Shown: positions 53,599 through 62,653 of the stretch, piece after piece
How positions within the stretch are numbered: the first letter of the stretch is position 1
Layout of the letters: each line of letters begins with the position of its first letter
Assembly (NCBI RefSeq): GCF_009834785.1
Contig: NZ_WUYX01000044.1
Location: forward strand, 1-64,000
Reading direction: 5' to 3'
DNA: 64,000 nucleotides
Origin: Natronorubrum halalkaliphilum
Lineage (GTDB): Archaea > Halobacteriota > Halobacteria > Halobacteriales > Natrialbaceae
Made by a program: the position numbers and the translations under genes
Notes under the pieces: generated by a model
What the model saw: only the letters and a program-made list of their open reading frames with translations
What the model was told of the DNA's origin: nothing
The model's database searches: none

Positions 53599-53739
53599 AT
53601 GATCGGATTCCTGCGGACGATCCGACTACGAGAGCGCGGACAGCCGCTCGTCCCGGTAGCCCTCGCCGTCATCGTCGCCATCCTCGGTGCGCTCGGCTAT
53701 CTCGAACTCGTCTCCCTCCTGGTCGGATACGTCGGCTAA
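53599..53739 (+). CDS. 46-residue single-helix membrane protein
   Basis: Has a basic N-terminus MIGFLRTIRLRERGQP and then one membrane helix LVPVALAVIVAILGALGYLELVSLL. The positive-inside pattern supports a small membrane protein. It lies 67 bp upstream of serS. Function unknown. Confidence 0.5.
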   Translation: MIGFLRTIRLRERGQPLVPVALAVIVAILGALGYLELVSLLVGYVG

Positions 53740-53806
53740 CGCGAGCGAACCGGACCGAAAAGGGACTCCGACACGGTTTTGGCCGGGCGCAAAGAACGCA
53801 CGAGCA

Positions 53807-55186
53807 ATGCTCGATCGGACCTATCTGCGTGAAAACCCCGAGGAGGTGCGCGACGCCCTCGACAACCGAGGTGCCGACGTCGACCTCGACGAGATCCTCG
53901 AGATCGACGAGCGGTGGCGAGAACTGAAAGCCCGCGGCGACGAACTGCGCCATGAGCGCAACCAGATCACCAAGGAGATCGGCAAACTGGTCGCCGCAGG
54001 CAAAGACGAAGAGCGCGAGGAAGCGATCAGAGAGTCGAAAGAGCTCAAATCGAAGATCGAAGACGTCGAGGACGAGGCTGCGGGCCTCAAAGACGAACTC
54101 AAAGAACGGCTGCTCGAGGTGCCCCAGATCCCCCACGAGAGTGTGCCGCTGGGGATCGACGAGCGACATAACGTCGAGGACCGACGCTGGGGATTCGATG
54201 AGTTGCGCGTCGATGGCGACGACGAGATCACCCCCCACTACGACCTCGGCGAGGAACTGGACATCATCGACGAAGAACGCGGCGCGAAGACGACCGGGTC
54301 GGGCTTTTACTTCCTCAAAGGCGACGGCGCACGGCTCGAACACGCGCTGATCCAGTTCATGCTGGACCTCCACCGCGAACAGGAGTACGTCGACGTCTTC
54401 CCGCCGGTGCCGGTCACGAGCAAGTCGATGCGCGGCACCGGCCAGTTACCGAAGTTCGCCGACGACGCGTACCGACTCGGCGGCGACGAGTCGGAGTACG
54501 AAGACGACGACCTCTGGCTCTGCCCGACCGCAGAGGTTCCCGTCACCAACATGTACGCCGACGAGATCCTCCTGCAGGACGATCTGCCGCTCAAACATCA
54601 GGCCTACACCCCGAATTTCCGTCGTGAGGCCGGCGAGCACGGCACCGAAACCCGCGGTATCGTCCGCGTCCACCAGTTCAACAAGGTCGAGCTGGTGAAC
54701 TTCGTCGAACCCGAGGACAGCTACGACCGCCTCGAGGGGCTGCTCGAGGAAGCCGAGGACGTCCTCCAACGGCTCGGCCTTCCCTACCGCATCCTCGAAC
54801 TCTGTACTGGCGACCTCACCTTTGCGAGCGCGAAGACCTACGACATCGAGGTCTGGGCCCCCGGCGACGATATGGACGACGGCCCCGAGGAGGGCGGCCG
54901 CTGGCTCGAGGTCTCGAGCGCCTCGAACTTCGAGGACTTTCAGGCCCGTCGCGCCGGCCTGCGCTACCGGCCCGAACGCCACGAATCGGCCGAATATCTC
55001 CACACCTTAAATGCCTCGGGCGTCGCGATTCCCCGGGTTATGGTGGCGATTCTCGAGTACTATCAGAACGAGGACGGCACCGTGACGATCCCCGAACCGT
55101 TGCGGCCGTACATGGGCGGCCAGGAGGTTATCGAGGGTCACGAGAAGGTTGGCGAGTCGGCGCTCGGTGCGGGCGAACGGGAGTAA
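53807..55186 (+). CDS. serS: Seryl-tRNA synthetase
   Basis: The 459-residue class II enzyme has an N-terminal coiled-coil arm (about 30-105, ending near LKDELKERLLEVPQIPHESVP). The catalytic core has motif 2 TPNFRREAGEHGTETRGIVRVHQFNKVELV and motif 3 HTLNASGVAIPRVMVAILEYYQ near the C-terminus. Charges Ser onto tRNA-Ser. It is the common (not methanogen-type) form. The ATG at 53807 follows a short promoter spacer. Confidence 0.96.
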   Translation: MLDRTYLRENPEEVRDALDNRGADVDLDEILEIDERWRELKARGDELRHERNQITKEIGKLVAAGKDEEREEAIRESKELKSKIEDVEDEAAGLKDELKERLLEVPQIPHESVPLGIDERHNVEDRRWGFDELRVDGDDEITPHYDLGEELDIIDEERGAKTTGSGFYFLKGDGARLEHALIQFMLDLHREQEYVDVFPPVPVTSKSMRGTGQLPKFADDAYRLGGDESEYEDDDLWLCPTAEVPVTNMYADEILLQDDLPLKHQAYTPNFRREAGEHGTETRGIVRVHQFNKVELVNFVEPEDSYDRLEGLLEEAEDVLQRLGLPYRILELCTGDLTFASAKTYDIEVWAPGDDMDDGPEEGGRWLEVSSASNFEDFQARRAGLRYRPERHESAEYLHTLNASGVAIPRVMVAILEYYQNEDGTVTIPEPLRPYMGGQEVIEGHEKVGESALGAGERE

Positions 55187-55242
55187 CTGCAGTTAGCCAC
55201 CCTCGATTCGTTCGCGTTTTCGTCAGGATCGAAATACGGGTA

Positions 55243-55266
55243 GCAGCTGCTAGCTGGCAGCTGCCA
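55243..55266. terminator. Possible two-way terminator between serS and EF-2
   Basis: Nested palindromes GCAGCTGC and GGCAGCTGCC lie in the 186-bp spacer between two convergent genes. There is no clear T-run next to them, so the role is uncertain. Confidence 0.3.
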
Positions 55267-55372
55267 ACTGCTTCGGGGGCCACCCCGTGGCATCTGAACA
55301 CAATCCTGTGCAGAGCCGCTGCTCGGGATCGAAGCGAATAGAAATAAAAACGCGAGAGGTGCTCGGTAGCGC

Positions 55373-57559
55373 TTACAAGTAGTCGATAGCCGGCGGCAGC
55401 TCGAGTTTCATACCCTTGCGCTCGCGGATCTCCATGATGTGCTCTTGCTGGAGCGAGTCGGACATGACCTCGAAGCCGGCGTTTTCGGTGTTCCAGGAGG
55501 CACGACCCTCGGTCGCGGAGCGAATGTCGCTCGCGAAGCCGATCATCTCGCCGACGGGGGCGATCCCCTCGACGACCATCAGATCGCCTTCCTGGTACAT
55601 GTCGTCGACGCGGCCACGACGACCCTGGATCTCGCCGGAGGCGGCACCCATGTGGTCGTTTGGCACGTCGATACGGACGTCCTGCATCGGCTCGAGCATC
55701 TTGATCGTCCCGTCGATCAACGCCTTGTGGACGGCGTTGCGGGTTGCGGGGATGACCTGTGCCGGGCCGCGGTGGATGGTGTCCTCGTGAAGCTTGGCGT
55801 CGTGGAGACGGATGAGCGTCCCTTGAACCGGCTCGTTTGCCAGCGGACCGTTATCGAGGGCATCCTCGAGTCCCTCGATGAACAGCTCCATCGTCTCGTT
55901 CAGGTGCTGGATACCCTTCGTCTGATCCAGCAGGATGTTCGAGCCGTGGATGTGTTCGACGACCTGCGAGTCGTCTTTGTCCATGCCGGCTTCCTGCAGG
56001 GCTTCGCGGCGTTCCTGCTCTGGCATGTCCATCGTGGCCTCGCCCTTCTTGATCGTCTCGACGAGGTCGTCCGAAAGCGGCTCGACGGAGATGTAGAAGC
56101 GGTTGTGGCGGTTCGGGGAGATACCCTCGACCTGATCGCTCGCCTGCTGAATCGCCTCGCGGAAGACGACAATCGGTTCACCGGTGTTGACCGGAATGCC
56201 CTGGTTCTTCTCGATACGCTGGGTGATGACCTCGAGGTGGAGTTCACCCTGTCCGGAGATCAGGTGTTCGCCGGTGTCCTCGTTGATCGTAATCTGAATC
56301 GTCGGGTCCTCCTTGGAGACCTGACGCAGCGTCTCGATGAGCTTCGGCAGGTCGTCCATGGTCTGGGCCTCGACGCTCTTCGTAATGACGGGTTCGGAAA
56401 TGTGTTCGATCGACTCGAACGGCGTCATCTCGACGCCGGAGACGGTCGAACCGGCGATGGCGTCTCTGAGACCGGTCACGGCCGCGATGTTTCCGGCGGG
56501 AACGTGGTCGACCTCCTCGCGTTCGCCACCCATGTAGACACCGACGGACTGGACGCGGTTCTTGCCCGCAGTTCCGGAGACGTACAGCTCCTGACCCTTC
56601 TCGAGGGTACCGGAGAAGACGCGGCCGGAGGCGACTTCGCCGGCGTGGGGGTCCATCGCGATGTCGGTGACCATCAACACGACATCGCCGTCCTCGTCGA
56701 CGAGTCGCATCGACTCTGCGAGGTCGGACTCGTCGTCGCCGCGCCAGATACGCGGGATACGACGTGGCTGTGCGTCGACCGGGTTCGGGAAGTGCTCACA
56801 GACCATGTCGAGCACGACGTCGGAAAGCGGCGTCCGGTCGTGGAGTTCCTGGCGCTTGTCGGCGCGCTCGAGTTCCATGATCTCGCCGAAGTCCATGCCG
56901 GTACGCTGCATCGACGGCATGGAAACGCCCCACTTGTAGAGGGCGGATCCGAAGCCGACGGTGCCGTCTTCGACGGAGACCGTCCAGTCGTCGATGTCGT
57001 CCATCTCCTCGGTCATGCCACGGATGAGTTCGTTGACGTCGTGGATGACCGAGAGGAGTCGTTCCTGCATCTCCTCGGGTCCTTCCTGGAGCTCCGAGAT
57101 GAGGCGGTCGACCTTGTTGATGAACAGGGTCGGCTTGACGCCCTCGCGGAGCGCCTGTCGCAGCACCGTCTCCGTCTGGGGCATGGCCCCTTCGACGGCG
57201 TCGACGACGACGAGCGCACCGTCGACGGCGCGCATCGCTCGGGTGACGTCGCCACCGAAGTCGACGTGGCCCGGCGTGTCGATGAGGTTGATGAGGTGGT
57301 TCGTGTCCTCGTACTTGTGGGTCATCGAAACGTTCGCCGCGTCGATGGTAATCCCACGTTCCTGCTCGTCTTCCTCCGTGTCCATCGCGAGCTGTTCGCC
57401 GGCAGTCTCGTCGGAGATCATGCCCGCACCCGCGAGGAGGTTGTCAGAAAGGGTTGTTTTGCCGTGGTCGACGTGAGCGGCGATGGCGATGTTCCGGATG
57501 TTCTCCGGGTTATCCATCAGCCGTTCACACTCTTGGACGATCTTCTTGCGTCGGCCCAT
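55373..57559 (-). CDS. aef2: Translation elongation factor 2
   Basis: The 728-residue translational GTPase has AHVDHGKTT (G1), DTPGHVDF (G3) and NKVDRL (G4). Archaeal domains II-V follow. The diphthamide His is expected in [15 protein letters not shown] near residue 600. Drives ribosomal translocation. The start at 57559 ([15 protein letters not shown]) is the family start; the longer frame adds Cys/Arg-rich noise. Confidence 0.97.
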   Translation of the reverse strand: MGRRKKIVQECERLMDNPENIRNIAIAAHVDHGKTTLSDNLLAGAGMISDETAGEQLAMDTEEDEQERGITIDAANVSMTHKYEDTNHLINLIDTPGHVDFGGDVTRAMRAVDGALVVVDAVEGAMPQTETVLRQALREGVKPTLFINKVDRLISELQEGPEEMQERLLSVIHDVNELIRGMTEEMDDIDDWTVSVEDGTVGFGSALYKWGVSMPSMQRTGMDFGEIMELERADKRQELHDRTPLSDVVLDMVCEHFPNPVDAQPRRIPRIWRGDDESDLAESMRLVDEDGDVVLMVTDIAMDPHAGEVASGRVFSGTLEKGQELYVSGTAGKNRVQSVGVYMGGEREEVDHVPAGNIAAVTGLRDAIAGSTVSGVEMTPFESIEHISEPVITKSVEAQTMDDLPKLIETLRQVSKEDPTIQITINEDTGEHLISGQGELHLEVITQRIEKNQGIPVNTGEPIVVFREAIQQASDQVEGISPNRHNRFYISVEPLSDDLVETIKKGEATMDMPEQERREALQEAGMDKDDSQVVEHIHGSNILLDQTKGIQHLNETMELFIEGLEDALDNGPLANEPVQGTLIRLHDAKLHEDTIHRGPAQVIPATRNAVHKALIDGTIKMLEPMQDVRIDVPNDHMGAASGEIQGRRGRVDDMYQEGDLMVVEGIAPVGEMIGFASDIRSATEGRASWNTENAGFEVMSDSLQQEHIMEIRERKGMKLELPPAIDYL

Positions 57560-57781
57560 ATACACCCTGTTACCGCCAGCGGGGTCAAAAGGGTAGTGTT
57601 TCGTCGCCGCCGGAATCCGCCGTTGTTCCCCGTCCGAACGCTGGAATATCCAATTTGAGTGAGTGAATCCCTCGCACAATTGTTCGGGACACGCTACTCG
57701 ACGCTGACAGTATCGACACCCACGTTTCACACCCTGGCGCACAAAAGAGTGAAATTCTTCGGGCCCTTGCTACCTACACAC

Positions 57782-58537
57782 ATGGATATCCGCGTACAGG
57801 GCCCTGGTCCAACCTCCCCATTTCTCAGCGCTCGTGACCTCTTCGAAACCGAACACGACCTCTCGCTCCCGGTCTACGTACACCTTCGAGACGACCCGGA
57901 CGAACGAACCTGGGCCGCCCACTACGACGACCGCCACGTCCTGAACATCTCGAGACAGGCCGCTTCGAGCGCCATGGCCCGGGAACTCGCCCTCCACGAG
58001 TTCGCCCACATGGCCAGACACGAACAGGACCACCCCTCACACACCCAGTCGACCGAAGAAGTGCTCTACCTCGCACTGGCCGGCAAGAGCGTCGAACGGC
58101 GGAAGCTCTCTCACTGCTACCAGATCGCGAACCACATGAAAGACATCTACGCCGACGATATCACACTCGCGGTCGGCCCCGGCGAGAAACTGCTCTCCTT
58201 CCTCGAGTCCAGTCTTGCGATGGCCGTCGCCGACCGACCCGAGACGCCGTCGCGGCCCGGTTTCGAACGGCTCTCCGCGAGCGCGGATCCGGAGATTACC
58301 GCAGTCAACGCGGCCTTCGCACTGGCCCTCGCCGAACGCCACGACCTCGTCGACGAGGAACACCGGCTGTACGACCTCGCACACGCGGCCGCGATGGACG
58401 CCCCCGGTATCGACTTCCAGGGGTTCAAACGTCGCTTCCGGGAGCTCGCCCGCGATCCGGACTCGAGCAGCTACCGACAGGTGCTCGTGGACGCGACCCG
58501 CGCGTACGTCGGTGGGGAGGGGCCTGCGGCGGACTGA
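57782..58537 (+). CDS. DUF5781-type protein with HExxH motif
   Basis: The 251-residue soluble protein has MARELALHEFAHMARHEQDHPSHTQ near residues 60-85, a zincin-type HEFAH motif. Further His/Glu residues follow. The remainder is mostly helical (KLSHCYQIANHMKDIYADDI, then FLESSLAMAV). I recognise it as a conserved haloarchaeal family (DUF5781). A peptidase role is plausible but not proven. Divergent from EF-2. Confidence 0.75.
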   Translation: MDIRVQGPGPTSPFLSARDLFETEHDLSLPVYVHLRDDPDERTWAAHYDDRHVLNISRQAASSAMARELALHEFAHMARHEQDHPSHTQSTEEVLYLALAGKSVERRKLSHCYQIANHMKDIYADDITLAVGPGEKLLSFLESSLAMAVADRPETPSRPGFERLSASADPEITAVNAAFALALAERHDLVDEEHRLYDLAHAAAMDAPGIDFQGFKRRFRELARDPDSSSYRQVLVDATRAYVGGEGPAAD

Positions 58538-58715
58538 TTACCGAGTATTCGGTCGCCGAGCGGTGGCGGCTACGCAACCAACAGTTCTCTGCCGTCTTCG
58601 GTCTCTCATCCACGGATCGGTGCACCGAGATCCCGCTGTTGAGAGCCACGAAACGACAGTTCGCTTCAACCCGAACATTTAATGTTTGATCCACCCATGC
58701 CAGTAACATATATTG

Positions 58716-59417
58716 ATGCTTTCGAGCAAGGACTGGGGTGGGGGGGCTGAGGACGAGCTGTTTACCGAAGCGTTGTCACAGTTGAAACGACGGGGGGCAA
58801 GCGTGCTTGTTGTCGGGTCCGTCCGAGCCGATCAGCGGCGAAATGTTCGTCAGCGACTCCTGGGACAGGCCACCGATCAGCCGCGCCAGCGTATTTTCGT
58901 GTCGACGACCGGCGAGTCCCACGACCTCGAGGTCTCCGGCCCGGTTCGCCGTATTACCTACGCGGCACAGGCCCGAAGTGCGGCCGCACAGAGCCCCGAC
59001 TCTCACGAAGCGGAACCATCCGCACCGTCGACCGACGAGTCGCCGATCGAAGCGACCACGCTCGCCGACCTCGGTATTGCAATCTCGAGTGCTATCGAAA
59101 CGTTTGAAACCGAATCGAACGGACTCGCACCTGCGGAGCTTCGCGTCGGAATCAACTCGCTGGTCCCGCTGCTCGAGGAATACGGTGCCGAACGGGTCTT
59201 CAAATTCGTTCATCTGACCAACGGTCGAACCCGGGAGACTGACGGCATGATCCACTACCATCTTCCGATGGACCGCAACTCGGACGTCGTTTCGGTTCTG
59301 GAGCCGCTGTTCGACATTCGCATCGATCTTCGGGAACAAAACGGCGAGTTTCAGGAGCAGTGGAGGATCCACGACGGCGGCCATCGCTCCGGGTGGATCA
59401 CGATCGACCAGTCCTAA
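58716..59417 (+). CDS. DUF7504-like protein (RecA-superfamily-related)
   Basis: The 233-residue protein has a strand-turn start GASVLVVGSVRADQRRNVRQRLLGQ near residue 30, where RecA-like folds carry a P-loop. No GxxxxGK(S/T) is visible, so ATP binding is doubtful. A Ser/Glu/Pro-rich linker follows, then a C-terminal half with GINSLVPLLEEYGAERVFKFVHLTNG near residue 150. Proteins of this type in haloarchaea occur with DUF7503 peptides. It is 65 bp upstream of the first CHAT gene on the same strand. The TTG before the ATG is ignored. Confidence 0.7.
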   Translation: MLSSKDWGGGAEDELFTEALSQLKRRGASVLVVGSVRADQRRNVRQRLLGQATDQPRQRIFVSTTGESHDLEVSGPVRRITYAAQARSAAAQSPDSHEAEPSAPSTDESPIEATTLADLGIAISSAIETFETESNGLAPAELRVGINSLVPLLEEYGAERVFKFVHLTNGRTRETDGMIHYHLPMDRNSDVVSVLEPLFDIRIDLREQNGEFQEQWRIHDGGHRSGWITIDQS

Positions 59418-59482
59418 CGACGATCTCCCTGATATACACTCTCCGTCTCGTTGCACGACCGCCCCGCTGACCTATCTACTCC

Positions 59483-61555
59483 ATGAAACCGAAATTCGAG
59501 TCAACTGACGACGGCCTCGAAATCATCGACCGAATCGAACGCCACCGCTACCATTTGACAACACACGATCCAGTCTCTCCGACAGCAGTGGAAACGGATC
59601 GCATTCAGTTCCCGGTCGCCACGGCCGTCGAAATTACGGCCGGAATGATCACGCTCCCGACGAACGAGACGGTCTACGTTCGTGATAGCGACGGTTCGAT
59701 GGTCTCGGAGGTTCGACCGAGCAAGCAAACGTCGCTCCCACACGGGACCTACACGCTCGATCTCTCAGGACCGATGAAGGTGTACGCCCGCGTCGAAAGT
59801 TCGGTATACATCTACTCGGACAGCGAACAGACGTATATCACGCTCGACGACTCGACGCGAACGGTCCTCGGCGCACGATCGTATCATCGCCGTCCGGCAG
59901 GCACGATAACGACGACAGCGGAGCCAACCGATCTGATGCGGGCCGTCTCGGCCTTTGGCTCCGCACTGAAATCGACAGACCCCGAACGCTCGTATCCGAC
60001 ACACCGGGGCCACCCGCCCGCCATCGAACTCGGCGACGAGTTGTCGATACCCGAAGCGTTCGAGCGGCCGGAGACCGGCATTCAAATCGAGGTGCCACCG
60101 ACGCTGGGCCACGTATTCGTCGTCACGCCGCTTGCGTACTATCTCGGTGCTGAGGTCGTTCCCGGCCCGGAGCCGCGACTGCTCACGAAGAACGGTTTTA
60201 CCTACGATCTCGACGGAGAAGACGGATTCGAGGCGACAGTCGAGCGCGTCCTCAAGCAGGTGTTCTTCCTCGATTGCGTCGTTCGAACCGAAGGGCCAAC
60301 GCCACTGCCGCTCCGCGAGCGACAGGTCGTCGAACCGAAACTCGAGTTCGATGTCGGCGAGCTCTACCAGCGAGAGCTAGCCGACCAGGTCGAAACGTAT
60401 CTATCGGTACCGTTTGCGACAGTAGCGCCCACCCTTCCCGAGTGGCGACTCGAAACTCAGTTGCAGCCGGTCGCCGAAACGGTCGAGTTTTTACCGTACC
60501 TCACCGATACGCTCGCGATTGTCAGTATTCAAGAAACGGAGGAACGGCCGGCATCAGCGACACAAACGGACGCGATCACGGCGTTCACCCGGGGCGACTG
60601 TGACTTTCACCGAAGTGCGAACTCGGTCCGCGGGACCGAATCGTCGTCGACGCCTGCTGATCGGCCGTCGATGCCGCTGATCCAACAATCGTGGAGCAGC
60701 ACTACGGCGGCGGATATCACGAGTAAGACGCCGCTATCTGCGTTCCACCACAGCCTCGATCGAACTCCTCGAGACGAACCTATCGAGATCGAAGTCGTCT
60801 GTAACGACCAGGAGATGCGGGAAGAACTCGAAACGGTAAACGGCGTGTACGGAGTCCGCGAGGAAATCCCGTTCGACGTGACGGTTCATTACGATACCGA
60901 AACGGACCAACTCGCGGAGATTCTGGCAAAGAATGCGGATTTCTTTCACTTCATCGGACACATCGATGACGGCGGGTTCCAGTGTGCTGACGGCAAGTTA
61001 GACGTCTCATCAATCGAGACGGTCGGGACGAAGGCGTTCTTTCTGAACGCCTGTCAGTCACACGATCAGGGGCTACAACTCGTCGAATCCGGAAGTATCG
61101 GCGGAATTGTGACGATCGACGATATTATCAACAGCGGTGCGGTCAAAGTTGGAAGTACGATCGCTCGGTTGCTCAATCGAGGGTTTCCGCTGTATGCGGC
61201 GCTGGACGTCGTCCGAAAGGGAAACATCATCGGACAGCAATATTTTCTCGTCGGCGACGGAATGACGACGATTGCCCAATCGGAGACGGGGCCGCCCCTC
61301 GTGTGCTCGATCGAACGCGACGGAAACCGGTTCGAGACCAGTATGGAGACCTACACAAAAACGGGGTTGCGGAAAGGCGGACTGTTCATCCCGTATCTAG
61401 AGGACAACGAAGTGTACTTCTTGGTTTCGGGCCGACTCGGATCGTTCTCACTCACGAAGTCACAGGTTGCAGAGTTCCTGGATCTAGAGGACTTGCCAGT
61501 TATTACTAACGGATCGGTCGACTGGAGTAAAGAGCTTCGTCTGGACGAACTGTAG
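59483..61555 (+). CDS. CHAT-domain (caspase-like) protease with novel N-terminal region
   Basis: The 690-residue protein has residues 1-130 beta-rich (TAVEITAGMITLPTNETVYV, VYARVESSVYIYSDSEQTYI), like a jelly-roll or sandwich. Residues 130-420 form an unfamiliar mixed region with an unstructured Thr/Ser part. A CHAT protease domain follows from about residue 440. The catalytic pair is visible: H493 in FFHFIGHIDDGG and C524 in FFLNACQSHDQG. GSIGGIVTIDDIINSGAVKVGSTIARLLNRGFPLYAALDVVRKG supplies the rest of the fold. A paralog lies 1.1 kb downstream. No TPR or membrane segment is seen. Protease activity is a strong inference; its target is unknown. Confidence 0.82.
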   Translation: MKPKFESTDDGLEIIDRIERHRYHLTTHDPVSPTAVETDRIQFPVATAVEITAGMITLPTNETVYVRDSDGSMVSEVRPSKQTSLPHGTYTLDLSGPMKVYARVESSVYIYSDSEQTYITLDDSTRTVLGARSYHRRPAGTITTTAEPTDLMRAVSAFGSALKSTDPERSYPTHRGHPPAIELGDELSIPEAFERPETGIQIEVPPTLGHVFVVTPLAYYLGAEVVPGPEPRLLTKNGFTYDLDGEDGFEATVERVLKQVFFLDCVVRTEGPTPLPLRERQVVEPKLEFDVGELYQRELADQVETYLSVPFATVAPTLPEWRLETQLQPVAETVEFLPYLTDTLAIVSIQETEERPASATQTDAITAFTRGDCDFHRSANSVRGTESSSTPADRPSMPLIQQSWSSTTAADITSKTPLSAFHHSLDRTPRDEPIEIEVVCNDQEMREELETVNGVYGVREEIPFDVTVHYDTETDQLAEILAKNADFFHFIGHIDDGGFQCADGKLDVSSIETVGTKAFFLNACQSHDQGLQLVESGSIGGIVTIDDIINSGAVKVGSTIARLLNRGFPLYAALDVVRKGNIIGQQYFLVGDGMTTIAQSETGPPLVCSIERDGNRFETSMETYTKTGLRKGGLFIPYLEDNEVYFLVSGRLGSFSLTKSQVAEFLDLEDLPVITNGSVDWSKELRLDEL

Positions 61556-61560
61556 TGTAC

Positions 61561-61689
61561 TTACGTTCCAGCGTAGGAGCCAGATGCTCCGGCTGCGGCG
61601 GTGCCCGCCTGGGACAGGGCCAGCATAATCGTAAACAGGACGCCGATCATTCGTGGGTGATTCTTTAGGTGTTGGGTTAGGTCTTCCAT
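61561..61689 (-). CDS. DUF7503-like small peptide
   Basis: The 42-residue protein has a hydrophilic start (MEDLTQHLKNHPR), a hydrophobic helix (MIGVLFTIMLALSQAGTAAAAG-like, residues 14-33) and a Gly/Ser/Tyr end (ASGSYAGT). This layout is that of the DUF7503 family, known only from haloarchaea and often next to DUF7504 genes. The hydrophobic part could be a membrane helix or a signal-like segment. It is convergent with the CHAT gene, with five bases between stops. Confidence 0.75.
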   Translation of the reverse strand: MEDLTQHLKNHPRMIGVLFTIMLALSQAGTAAAGASGSYAGT

Positions 61690-61716
61690 GCTACACCTTA
61701 GTCATAGAGAGTGAAG

Positions 61717-61725
61717 ATTATAAAT
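61717..61725 (-). promoter_or_regulatory. TATA box of the DUF7503-like gene
   Basis: The plus strand reads ATTATAAAT, about 30 bases upstream of the small gene's ATG (61689) on the minus strand, so transcription would start almost at the ATG. It lies in the most AT-rich tract of the window (about 61710-61745). Confidence 0.6.
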
Positions 61726-61879
61726 TTATTTTAATATATCATATGAGAAAACCATGATGTTATTTGATAGCATGACTGTTCGAAAGAGTTCCGGGAGAAA
61801 ACGTCTCTCAAGGAAGGTGACGAGAGAAGCGACTCAGGTGTACTGCACGGCGAAACGCGAAGAAAGAGCAGTCGGTGTG

Positions 61880-62461
61880 CTACTCCTCGAGTAGTCGTCG
61901 GAGCGTTCGATCGAACGCGTCACTCGAGAGTTCGTCTCGGATCGCCGCTGCCCGTTTGCGGTACTCATAGAGGTCACAGACAACGGACTGGTACTGATCC
62001 GTGACGGCGAGACCGGATTGGAGTTCGCTCTCAAGCAGTGCGCGTTCGGTCGAGAGGCGGAAGAATTCGCCGATCGCCTCCTCGTAGGCCCCCTGTAAGA
62101 GCAACCGTTCGATCGTCGAATGCAGCGTCTCGTCCGAGATCGGACTGACGAGCAGTTCGTCGGCACCGCGATCGACCGGATCGTCACCCGGCACGTCATC
62201 GGCAAGGACCAGAATCTGAATGTCTGAAGTGTGCTGGCGAAACGTATCGAGAACGCCGCGAGCATCCGGGGTCTCGAGACCCCAGTCGAGAACGAGCAGA
62301 TCGTATCGGTCGTCGATCTGCTCGAGAACCGAGCGATCGAAATCGGCCCTCGTAACGGAAACGGTGACGCGCGAACAAGCAGCGTCTAGCCCGGTCAGGG
62401 AACGGGTAGGATGAACGACGAACAGAGATGACGGAGAGTCCAACAACACGGTTCGTATCAC
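61880..62461 (-). CDS. HalX-domain protein with degenerate receiver
   Basis: The 193-residue protein has a receiver-like domain in residues 1-110 with the phospho-acceptor position kept (VLDWG, D59). It lacks the acidic pair near the N-terminus (here FVVHP) and the late Lys (here LVSP). A HalX domain follows in 115-193 (IERLLLQGAYEEAIGEFFRLSTERALLES and RDELSSDAFDRTLRRLLEE). Probably a modified response regulator or adaptor not controlled by phosphorylation. GTG start at 62461, with TTTAATA about 20 bases upstream. Confidence 0.75.
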   Translation of the reverse strand: MIRTVLLDSPSSLFVVHPTRSLTGLDAACSRVTVSVTRADFDRSVLEQIDDRYDLLVLDWGLETPDARGVLDTFRQHTSDIQILVLADDVPGDDPVDRGADELLVSPISDETLHSTIERLLLQGAYEEAIGEFFRLSTERALLESELQSGLAVTDQYQSVVCDLYEYRKRAAAIRDELSSDAFDRTLRRLLEE

Positions 62462-62653
62462 TACTGCTCGAGCAGGTACTATTAAATATGAGTGGAAGCG
62501 ACGAGGCTGCCGCGGTAGTCGACCGACGCGCATACTCGGGTTCGATATGGAAACACGAGGCGTGGGCCACAACGTATATTTTTACCGATACACATTCGTT
62601 TCTACAAGCACGTGGGGCGGCCAGGCAGTCCCCTCGATCGATCCTCGTTGCTA

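Noticed and set aside
61754-61894. Plus-strand 46-codon frame overlapping the end of the HalX gene
   Set aside because: Basic, Arg/Lys-rich composition unlike the local proteins, no good start context, and it overlaps a better-supported gene.
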